Source: Ardenticatenaceae bacterium
GTDB taxonomy: Bacteria > Chloroflexota > Anaerolineae > Promineifilales > Promineifilaceae
Direction: 5' to 3'
Assembly: GCA_020634495.1 (NCBI GenBank)
Contig: JACKBR010000068.1
Span: 1-22,154 of the forward strand
Length of the DNA stretch: 22,154 nucleotides
Both the position numbers and the translations under genes were made by a program. Positions 1-6,905 of the stretch are shown here, piece after piece. Positions within the stretch are counted from its first letter, which is position 1; each line of letters begins with the position of its first letter. The notes under the pieces were generated by a model. That model was not told the DNA's origin. It did not search any database and worked only from the letters and a program-made list of their open reading frames with translations.

Positions 1-398
1 CAACTGTTTTGGATGGGACGGCCGTCTACAAAATCCCACAAAAACCGGCTAAACGACCCCTCCTTCTCCATGATCTCCAGGTAGCCCCGCGCATTTTTTA
101 CGGCCGATTGCACCTTCAGCCGATTACGCACAATCCCCGGATTTTGCAGCAGCTCGGCAATTTTGGCCTCATCGTACCGGGCAATTTTTGCCGGATCGAA
201 TTGGTCAAAGGCGGCCCAATAATTTTCTCGCTTGCGCAAAATGGTGATCCAGCTCAGCCCTGCCTGCGCGCCATCCAAAATGAGCTTGGCAAAAAGCCGC
301 TGGTCATCAAACTCCGGCACGCCCCACTCTTCGTCGTGGTAGCGAATGTAAAGCGGATCGGTGGTGCCACACCAACCACAGCGAATTTTTTGAACCAT
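1..398 (-). CDS. tag: DNA-3-methyladenine glycosylase I, 3' end cut off by window edge
   Basis: Removes 3-methyladenine from alkylated DNA as the first step of base excision repair in the cytoplasm. The minus strand reads from an ATG at 398 to the window edge without a stop, giving about 132 residues of a protein normally near 190. The opening MVQKIRCGWCGTTDPLYIRY, then HDEEWGVPE, QAGLSWITILRKRENY and FLWDFVDGRP are hallmark Tag segments. The N-terminal zinc ligands of the family correspond to Cys7 and His21; the C-terminal His and Cys ligands lie outside the window. One ACGGCCGT palindrome (18-25) lies inside the gene. The upstream neighbour on the same strand is the LysE-like exporter, with a 131-bp gap. 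Identification is secure from sequence motifs; only the 5' two thirds are visible. Confidence 0.93.
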   Translation of the reverse strand, partial: MVQKIRCGWCGTTDPLYIRYHDEEWGVPEFDDQRLFAKLILDGAQAGLSWITILRKRENYWAAFDQFDPAKIARYDEAKIAELLQNPGIVRNRLKVQSAVKNARGYLEIMEKEGSFSRFLWDFVDGRPIQNS

Positions 399-529
399 AC
401 TTGTCACCCCACAAGGTTTGGCCAGGCAAAAAACCAAAGCTAATAACGACCAGACGTTATGTACTTCATTTTTTGCATCTTAGCAAATTATGGATGTGGG
501 ATGTTCACTTTTGCGCTGGGCTGCTGCAT

Positions 530-1138
530 TTAAGCAAGCAAGGTCAGGCTAATGCCAACCAGCATAGAAGCCATTGTCAGTTCAACAAACCTTTGAATGC
601 GGGGGTTAAAAAACCAGGTCTGAATGGACTCTGCTGCCACAGACACTACAGAATACCAGCTAATCGTCAGCACAATTTTGATCAGACCCATGAGCAAGAT
701 GCCGTTGAGCAAATTGATGGTTTGCATGTGATGGGGCAGAATGACGGTGTAGAACAAGATGGCCTGGGGCAGGTATGGTGTCATGAGCCCCATGCCCGTA
801 AAAAAGCTTTTGGCAGTTTGATTGGAAGATGGGGCTGCCTTGGTGACTTTGTTTTGGGCAAACAGGCTTTTATAACCGGCGACGAGACCCATGACCAAAA
901 TAAAAATAGCGCCACCTTTCTGATAATATTCAGCAGTAGACAGCGACACATTGATGAAGCTCCCGGCGGTTAGCATGACGGCAATGGCCACAAAAAAGGT
1001 GGTGGTGGCTGCGCCGCCCAAGGCAACGGCCGTTCCTGCGGTACGGCCGTATTGGGTTGTGTTTTTTATGGTCAATACCGTTACTGGGCCTGGTGACAAG
1101 GTGCTCATTACAAGATACATAATCGGTACAAGTAGCAT
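530..1138 (-). CDS. LysE/RhtB-family amino-acid exporter
   Basis: Inner-membrane exporter of the LysE/RhtB family, expected to release an amino acid or related metabolite; the substrate cannot be told from sequence. The 202-residue protein is the usual family length. It carries the family motif STLSPGPV at residues 12-19 and several hydrophobic helices, for example around AVALGGAATTTFFVAIAVML and FILVMGLVAGYKSLF. A longer frame opens at 1225, but the ATG at 1138 is preferred: it is preceded by AGGAGA seven bases upstream and puts SPGP at the normal distance from the N terminus. Two ACGGCCGT palindromes (1026-1033, 1043-1050) fall inside. It is followed by tag on the same strand after a 131-bp gap. 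A possible TetR remnant lies upstream on the opposite strand. Confidence 0.88.
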   Translation of the reverse strand: MLLVPIMYLVMSTLSPGPVTVLTIKNTTQYGRTAGTAVALGGAATTTFFVAIAVMLTAGSFINVSLSTAEYYQKGGAIFILVMGLVAGYKSLFAQNKVTKAAPSSNQTAKSFFTGMGLMTPYLPQAILFYTVILPHHMQTINLLNGILLMGLIKIVLTISWYSVVSVAAESIQTWFFNPRIQRFVELTMASMLVGISLTLLA

Positions 1139-1280
1139 CAAAGATTCTCCTATGTAATCTGCAAAATGGGTGTGCTGTAGATTAAGAATCTGTCCGAAAA
1201 AGACACAGAGGAAAAAGAGAGTCAAGAAGCTTTGAACCTAAACTCAAAAATCTCTGTGAACTATTATTCGGATAGGTACT

Positions 1281-1333
1281 AAGTAAATCACGAAAAGGTG
1301 CTTGAAGACCTGAGGGCAATCTGTGATTTACTT
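1281..1333. repeat. 11-bp perfect inverted repeat
   Basis: AAGTAAATCAC at 1281-1291 is matched by GTGATTTACTT at 1323-1333 across a 31-base loop. No U-run follows, so it is not a classical terminator. It overlaps the proposed TetR remnant, and its role is unknown. Confidence 0.55.
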
Positions 1334-1469
1334 CCAGGAGAACAAAAGCTCAAATAAGACGATTGTTGTTAAAGGACTTTTTGCTCTCCACTCAATAGGA
1401 GGCATCTTATTACTGGCGCGATCCATCAACGATCCAAATATTTATCTGAAACAAAGCGTAAGCTACTAG
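1283..1469 (+). pseudogene. possible C-terminal remnant of a TetR-family regulator
   Basis: Two overlapping frames on the plus strand read like one decayed protein end. Frame one (1283-1354) gives EKVLEDLRAICDLLPGEQ; after a one-base shift near 1345-1360 the next frame gives VVKGLFALHSIGGILLLARS followed by INDPNIYLKQ and a TAG at 1467-1469. The pattern of a small hydrophobic helix, GG-I-LLLAR and NDP resembles the C-terminal helix of TetR/AcrR repressors (typical GALxLARAVxDP). Such regulators often sit beside exporter genes. No N-terminal helix-turn-helix is present, so this can only be a remnant. The match is by eye and the length is short. Confidence 0.3.
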
Positions 1470-1563
1470 GGAAAATTATAGACCAGGCATCCCTGAGGAG
1501 GGAGCATTCTAAAACTTATACCGAGGACAGGTGCAGCAGTGCAGTGGGTAAAACGATGATAGA

Positions 1564-4398
1564 TTAAGCGGAACGGCCGTTCAAATAATGCTTCAACCAC
1601 TGCCCCGTATACGACATTTCCACCTGCGCCACCGCTTCAGGCGACCCCGCCGCCACAATCTCCCCACCGCGATGGCCCCCTTCTGGCCCCATGTCAATCA
1701 AATAATCTGCCACCTTAATGATGTCCAGATTGTGCTCAATGATGATGACCGTGTTGCCTTTATCCACCAGCTTGTTCAGCGCCACAATTAGCTTGGCCAC
1801 GTCATGCGAATGCAGCCCCACCGACGGCTCATCCAAAATGTACATTGTGCGGCCCGTGGCAATTTTACTCAGCTCCCGGCTCAGCTTAATGCGCTGCGCC
1901 TCGCCGCCACTCAGCGTAGGGGCCGGTTGGCCCAGCTTAATGTAACCCAGCCCCACATCCTGCAATGTTTTCAGCTTGCGCTTGATCGTGGGCACATTGG
2001 TAAAAAATTCCAGCGCATCATCCACGCTCAAGTCCAGCACCTCGGCAATGTTGAGTTCTTTGTAGCGCACTTGCAGCGTCTCTCGATTGTAGCGCGCCCC
2101 GTGGCACACATCGCACGGCACATAAATATCGGGTAAAAACTGCATCTCGATCCGGTTTTGTCCCTGGCCGCCGCACGCTTCACAGCGGCCACCCTTCACG
2201 TTAAAGCTAAACCGCCCCGGCTTGTAACCGCGCACCTTGCTCTGGCAGGCTGGCAAACAGATCGCGAATAGGGCAAACAAATTCGTGTACGTCGCCGGAT
2301 TCGAGCGCGGCGTACGGCTGATTGACTCGATCAATCTCAATCACCTTGTCCAAATGCTCCAGCCCTCAATATCGTCATGCTTACCCGGTACCGCCTTCTG
2401 GATTTGTAAAAATGCTGGCTCAGCTTCGCTCAAAATCTCAATCAGAAACGAGCTTTTACCGCTGCCGCTGACCCCGTCACGACACAAACTACCCTAGCGG
2501 AATACAAATGTCCAGCGCCTTCAAATTATTTTCCCGCCCCGCGAATCACAATTTGCCTGCCAGTGCCTTTGCGCCGCTTTTAGGCACCGGAATGCCCTGC
2601 TGCCCGCTCAGGTACGCCCCCCAGTCAACGATTTTTCATGGGCAGCCACCATCTGGCGTACCCGGCCACTCACTTGCCGCCGTGCGTGCCCGCACCTGGC
2701 CCCAGGTCGATCAGCCAGTCGGCGGCCCGCATCGTGTTTCATCGTGCTCCACCACCAGCACCGTGTTGCCCAAATCCCGCATCCCTTGCAGCGTGTGGAT
2801 TAGCCGCTCGTTGTCCTGCTGGTGCAGGCCAATGTTGGCCGTCCAGCACGTACAGCACCCCCCACTGGCTGCCGATTTGCGTGGCCAACCGGAATGCGCT
2901 GCGCCTCGCCACCACTCAGCGTGCCTGCCAAAGCGCGATCCCGTCAGATAATCAAGCCCCCACGTTCACCATAAAGCGCACCCGGTCGCCAATCTCCTTC
3001 AGATGGTTTGGCAATCATCGCCTGGCGCCTCGGTGAGCGACTTTTGCTCATCTCGCGCAGGGCATCCACCCAGGGCACAACGGCACCGGCATCTTTCACC
3101 ACTTCGGTGATGGTACCTGCTAATGTCCACCGCCCGCTGCCACCGGCTGCAAGCGGAACCGTCACATTCGGGCAGGGCTGACCATGAACGCTTCCAGCTT
3201 GTCCCAATACCGTAGTCGGAGGTGGATTCGTTGTGCGTCGCCACAGGTAGGCACCACACCTTCAGTATTGGTCAGATAGGCGGGTCGCCCTGCCGGTTTT
3301 GTAGGTCACCACCACCTGCTCATTGCCGCTGCCGTGCCAGCAAATGCGCATTTGCGCCTCGGTCGCTGCGCACGGTGGGCACATTGGTGGGATTTAAAAT
3401 GAACGGCCGTTGCCTTCAACAACTGCCAGTAGTTAGCCCGCCTTGTCATCCGTCGGCCAGTCCGCAATGGCCCCATCTTCCAAACTTCCAGCGACTTGTT
3501 TGGCACCACCAATCCGGATCGATCATCTTGGTGTGCCCAGCCCCTGACAGGCGGAGCAGCGCCGTGCGGCTGTTAAAGCTTTCAGGTGCGCGCTCAATTT
3601 CTGAATGCTGGTGCCGTCATACGGGCAGAAGATGTTCTGAGAGAGATTATCACTGGTTTCCGCATCGGTCACGTCGTTGATGACTCAGGCTGCTGCCCAG
3701 ACGCAGCGCCGTCCGATGGAGTCGAGGCGCGATTTGCTGATTGAGCGTCTTCACTGCTGTCGTGCGGGTCGTGCCGCACCACCAGCCGATCAACCACTGC
3801 TCTGATGGTATGGTTTTTGTAGCGATCGAGCTCGATTCTTCATCTACGGAGCATCGTCGCCATTGACGCGCACCACAAAAACCAGATTTGCGCGTCGTCA
3901 AAGATGCCAGGTGGTGGCCTTTGCGGTCGCGGAACAGCGGGGCCAGCACCTGGATGCGGCTTTTGGGCATGTGCAGCACGGCATCCACAATTTCCAGCCC
4001 GATTGCGGCCGTACCGGACGGCCGCATTCCGGGCAGTGCGGTACACCCACGCGAGCAAACAGCAGCCTCAGGTAGTCGTAAATCTCCGTGACGGTGCCAA
4101 CAGTCGAGCGCGGGTTGTGGCTCACCCCTTTTTGGTCAATGGAAACGGCCGGGCTAAGTCCCTCAATCTGATCCACATCTGGCTTTTCCATCTGCCCCAA
4201 AAATTGGCGGGCATAGGCCGACAAGGACTCGACATAACGTCGTTGGCCTTCGGCAAAGATGGTGTCGAAAGCCAGCGATGACTTACCAGAACCGGACAGC
4301 CCGGTAATGACGACCAGCTTATCGCGGGGAATCTCGACATCGATATTTTTCAGGTTGTGGGCACGCGCACCGCGCACAATGATTTTGTCCAGAGACAT
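1564..4398 (-). pseudogene. uvrA: UvrA excinuclease subunit A; full-length gene with multiple frame breaks
   Basis: UvrA is the damage-recognition ABC ATPase of nucleotide excision repair. The span from ATG 4398 ([19 protein letters not shown]) to the stop at 1564 is 2835 bp, or 945 codons, the normal UvrA size. The first 390 bp are open, with Walker [29 protein letters not shown] and the zinc-finger half CPECGRPV. The last 700 bp are open, with [19 protein letters not shown], a CDVCHG zinc-finger half, signature [12 protein letters not shown] and Walker [12 protein letters not shown]. Between about 2340 and 4010 the coding frame jumps many times, yet UvrA segments remain readable piecewise: [19 protein letters not shown] at about 3.95 kb, a first LSGGEAQRI near 2.91 kb, a second SGSGKSS near 2.46 kb. 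Net length is preserved, so either the sequence carries many single-base errors here or the gene is freshly decayed. The true state cannot be decided from one sequence. Confidence 0.9.
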
Positions 4399-4552
4399 TC
4401 GTTTTTCCGATTGGCAAACTTTGCCGAATAACTGTGACAGAATGTGCCACAAATGCTGAACGATAAATTGAGACTTTGAAGCAATCTACAATTCTATCAT
4501 GCCAGAAAACCAGCGACCATTAATATTTTGTTATCGTTGGGGGGCTACGGAA

Positions 4553-4608
4553 AACCTCCCGCAGGTTCCGTCCAATATCATCGCCTTAGATGAAACCTGC
4601 GGGAGGTT
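4553..4608 (+). repeat. REPIN-like element, copy 1
   Basis: Arm AACCTCCCGCAGGTT (4553-4567) and its exact reverse complement AACCTGCGGGAGGTT (4594-4608) flank a 26-base spacer that starts CCGTCCAATA. Each arm also folds on itself (AACCT/AGGTT). It lies just downstream of the RAYT gene stop, between RAYT and uvrA. Orientation is called plus by its spacer, the same as copy 3. Confidence 0.9.
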
Positions 4609-4643
4609 GGCTCGTGCAGACGTGTCTTGTAAAAAAGGAGTCG

Positions 4644-5219
4644 TCAATCAAATAAATATTGCTGAATGTCTTTTGGTCGGTTTTCGATGCCTCGGAGATA
4701 GTCCATGACAAACTCGGCATAGGCACCATTTGCCGGAAACCAGGTTTTCACAAATTCATGATCGACAAGCGTACCAGGTCTTTCACCAATCCATTCCAGA
4801 TAATTTGAATATGGCCACTCTTCTAAGTGCGTAACCAAACCAGCTTTAACAGGATTGGCATGAATGTAGCGGCACAGATGAATTAAATATTCATCACGAT
4901 CAACCGGTTTATGCTTGAAGCGGCCCTCAAAAAGCGTGCCTGAACGATTTTTCTGGTGATTTACAGCCTGCACATAGCCATTGAACAAGACGTTGATGAA
5001 TTTAGAGATGGGAAAATGACCATCTTGCCGCAGTAAAAAATGGTAATGATTGGGCATCAGACAGTACGCGATAAACGCAATTTGATATTGGAGTGCATAC
5101 TTTTTAATGAGCCGCAGGCAGTAGAGATAATTTTCTGAGCTAAAAAAGATAGGGCTGCGATTTGTGCCGCGATTATAGACGTGGTAGTAGTTGCCCTGGT
5201 TGAAACTGCGTCTGGGCAT
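4644..5219 (-). CDS. RAYT: REP-associated tyrosine transposase (HUH/Y1 superfamily)
   Basis: Single-strand DNA nuclease/transposase of the IS200-like Y1 fold, the type that mobilises REP/REPIN hairpins without being part of an IS. The 191-residue protein opens with GNYYHVYNRG and carries the HUH motif MPNHYHFLL (H58, Y59, H60). The likely catalytic tyrosine is Tyr82 in GYVQAVN, followed by GTLFEGRFK, then YIHANPVKAGLV and EEWPYSNY, all characteristic of RAYTs. It is flanked by two REPIN-like elements in opposite orientation (copies 1 and 2), the expected RAYT-REPIN arrangement. Its start lies 6 bp after the stop codon of the NACHT gene fragment, and its ribosome-binding site appears to come from the REPIN arm. 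No ACGGCCGT occurs in it, unlike the backbone genes, which suggests acquisition. Confidence 0.92.
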   Translation of the reverse strand: MPRRSFNQGNYYHVYNRGTNRSPIFFSSENYLYCLRLIKKYALQYQIAFIAYCLMPNHYHFLLRQDGHFPISKFINVLFNGYVQAVNHQKNRSGTLFEGRFKHKPVDRDEYLIHLCRYIHANPVKAGLVTHLEEWPYSNYLEWIGERPGTLVDHEFVKTWFPANGAYAEFVMDYLRGIENRPKDIQQYLFD

Positions 5220-5228
5220 GGGTAATTA

Positions 5229-5284
5229 AACCTCCCGCAGGTTTGTATCCAGATTGTCGTATTGGACGGAACCTGCGGGAGGTT
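5229..5284 (-). repeat. REPIN-like element, copy 2 (inverted)
   Basis: The same 15-base arms occur at 5229-5243 and 5270-5284 with exactly 26 bases between. The reverse complement of the spacer begins CCGTCCAATA, so this copy is inverted relative to copies 1 and 3. On the minus strand it encodes the last 19 residues of the NACHT reading frame (QPPAGSVQYDNLDTNLREV) and then leads into the RAYT start. Confidence 0.9.
5231..5236 (-). promoter_or_regulatory. likely ribosome-binding site of RAYT supplied by the REPIN arm
   Basis: On the minus strand the REPIN arm ends GGGAGG, followed by TTTAATTACCC and the RAYT ATG at 5219. The Shine-Dalgarno-like core sits 11 bases from the start codon, slightly long but usable, and no other purine-rich site is present. 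Confidence 0.5.
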
Positions 5285-5666
5285 GCGCGTCTGGATGCAA
5301 AGCCGCGAAATACTCAAGCAAGGTACGATGGATAAATATCCAGGCACCACCGAGACGATGCAGGAATATTAAGCCAGTTGAAACGTCTAAAAATTTTACA
5401 AGCCGAAGAGGCAAGATTCTGCGTCTGAACAAGAAAATTCTCAAAACAAAATACTGAATAAGAGCTAAGCCACCGAAATCCAGAAACCCAATGACTGGTC
5501 CTACAATTACTAACATCGAGAATATACTCATAATTGAAGACCTGAAATCAAAAAAAAGATTCCCGTAAGAAACATTGTTGTAGAGAAACGATTCAATGCA
5601 CTCGAAAACTGCCCTGCTTCCTAAACCAATAACTAACATTGCAAAAATCGAGTTTTTAAGAGAATT

Positions 5667-5674
5667 TCTAATTA
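5667..5674. repeat. target-site duplication, left copy
   Basis: TCTAATTA directly precedes the left end of the IS and is repeated exactly at 6933-6940. An 8-bp duplication fits the IS1 family (8-10 bp). Confidence 0.9.
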
Positions 5675-5701
5675 GGTATCACCACAGTAAAGCGTGATTG
5701 A
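5675..5701 (+). repeat. IS terminal inverted repeat, left
   Basis: Begins GGTATCACCACAGTAAAGCG. Aligned without gaps to the reverse complement of the right end, about 17 of the first 26 bases match, including GGT, ACC-like positions and CGTGA. Confidence 0.75.
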
Positions 5702-5783
5702 ACATTAAAAACGGCAGAATTGGCACAAAAGGATTCATCGTGCATACTGGTAAGTTCGCCAAAACAATCCAGTAGGAGGCACG

Positions 5784-6905
5784 ATGAACCCAGAGCAACT
5801 ATTCTGCCCCAATATCGACTGTCCGGCTAGAGGGCAAACAGGGCAAGGCAATATCCACATTCACTCGCACCAAGAAAAACGGTGCTGCTGTGACGTCTGT
5901 CAGCGGACGTTTGCAGTGTACAAGAGCACAATCTTTTACCGCCTACGCACCGACCCGAAAACGGTGATGCTCGTCATCGCCCTGCTAGCCTACGGCTGTC
6001 CGCGCCAGGCCATTGTCAGGGCCTTTGGTTTTGATGAACGCACGGTCGACAGCTGGTGGCAACGAGCCGGTAACCATTGTCAAGAATTCCATGAACGCCT
6101 GGTAGGCAGCCAACTGCTGGACTTGCAGCAGGTGCAGGCTGACGAAATCAAAGCCAAAGTGCAAGGCGGGTCGATGTGGCTAGCGATGGCCATCATGGTT
6201 TCCACCCGTTTGTGGTTAGGCGGGGTCATCAGCCCACGCCGCGATAAGCAGTTGATTCGTCAGCTAGCAGCGCGTCTGAGGGCAATGGCTTTGTGTCGCC
6301 CCTTACTGTTGTCTGTCGACGGCTTGTCCAGCTACGTGTCAGCATTTCAGCAGGCATTTCGCGCCAAAGTGCCGCGTTGGGGTCAGCCAGGCCGCTCGGT
6401 CTTGGTTGCCTGGACTGACATTGCCATTGTTCAGGTCATCAAACAACGGACGGCTGAGGGATTACACATCCAGCGCAACATTGTCCAGGGTTGCCCGCAG
6501 CTGATTGAGCGGCTTCGGTTTATGACTCAAGGCGGCGTCGGGGTCATCAACACCGCCTACATTGAGCGCCTCAATGCCACCTTTCGCCAACGTTTGGCTT
6601 GCCTGGCACGCCGTTCCCGCCAGTTGGCTCAAAAACAGACCACCTTGGAGGCTGGGATGTTTCTCGTGGGCTGCTGTTACAATTTCTGCGAAACCCATCA
6701 CAGCTTGCGGCTGCGTCTCTGGGTGGGCGAACATGGCTTCCGCTGGGTGCAGCGCACCCCAGCTATTGCCGCCGGTTTGACCGACCATGTGTGGACAGTC
6801 GATGAATTGTTAATGTACCCATTGCCCCCGCCTCGTTGGCTACCGCCGAAGAAGCGGGGGCGGCCTTCTAAAGAGCTTTTACTGTTGATTAAACGTTGGT
6901 GTTAA
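5784..6905 (+). CDS. IS1-family DDE transposase (single ORF)
   Basis: DDE transposase that cuts and joins the IS ends. It has 373 residues. An N-terminal zinc-binding region (C8, C13, then CCCDVC at 34-39) is followed by a helix-turn-helix (GCPRQAIVRAFGFDERTVDS, 71-90). The catalytic core has likely residues D120 (QADEIKAKV), D179 (SVDGLSSY) and E261 (NTAYIERLNATFRQRL). The C-terminal ERLNATFRQRL plus the later CYNF stretch strongly recall IS1 InsAB-type proteins. A basic KKRGRPSK motif near the end resembles an AT-hook. The start at 5784 has a strong AGGAGG five bases upstream. The frame is intact, so the element may still be active. It overlaps the truncated NACHT frame tail to tail by 27 bp. 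It contains no ACGGCCGT. Confidence 0.9.
   Translation: MNPEQLFCPNIDCPARGQTGQGNIHIHSHQEKRCCCDVCQRTFAVYKSTIFYRLRTDPKTVMLVIALLAYGCPRQAIVRAFGFDERTVDSWWQRAGNHCQEFHERLVGSQLLDLQQVQADEIKAKVQGGSMWLAMAIMVSTRLWLGGVISPRRDKQLIRQLAARLRAMALCRPLLLSVDGLSSYVSAFQQAFRAKVPRWGQPGRSVLVAWTDIAIVQVIKQRTAEGLHIQRNIVQGCPQLIERLRFMTQGGVGVINTAYIERLNATFRQRLACLARRSRQLAQKQTTLEAGMFLVGCCYNFCETHHSLRLRLWVGEHGFRWVQRTPAIAAGLTDHVWTVDELLMYPLPPPRWLPPKKRGRPSKELLLLIKRWC

Larger units (their letters stand above)
1139..1563. other. 425-bp stretch without an intact gene
   Basis: It holds the leader of the exporter gene next to 1138, a perfect 11-bp inverted repeat, a possible TetR C-terminal remnant (listed separately) and a short CACAGAG/CTCTGTG pair (1204-1210 and 1252-1258) that may be a worn copy of the CACAGAG repeat family seen in the amino-sugar cluster. 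No intact ORF, RNA gene or clear terminator is visible. Confidence 0.5.
5226..5666 (-). pseudogene. C-terminal fragment of EAD7-NACHT-TM protein, cut off by the IS insertion
   Basis: This is the distal end of the gene whose proximal part lies at 6933-9020. In the original frame it reads NSLKNSIFAMLVIGL, membrane-type helices (SIFSMLVIVGPVIGFLDFGG and FVLRIFLF), and the C-terminal signature GGAWIFIHRTLLEYFAAL, typical of NACHT proteins with C-terminal membrane helices. The joined sequence LIR-NSLKNS crosses the target site without a frame change, so removing the IS and one target copy restores one continuous protein of about 842 residues. After the split it has no natural start; an internal ATG at 5639 could give 137 residues. 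The last 19 residues are encoded by REPIN copy 2, so the repeat landed at or near the 3' end of the gene. Confidence 0.88.

Noticed and set aside
9..973. Two plus-strand ORFs over the tag and exporter genes
   Set aside because: The minus strand encodes recognisable Tag and LysE proteins; the plus-strand translations show no family motifs.
2508..3680. Several small ORFs on both strands in the uvrA middle
   Set aside because: They are frame fragments or antisense of uvrA; UvrA motifs can be read piecewise through the same stretch.
5784..6905. IS200/IS605-type unit made of RAYT plus the larger transposase
   Set aside because: The two transposases belong to different superfamilies (HUH and DDE), lie in opposite directions and have separate flanking repeats.
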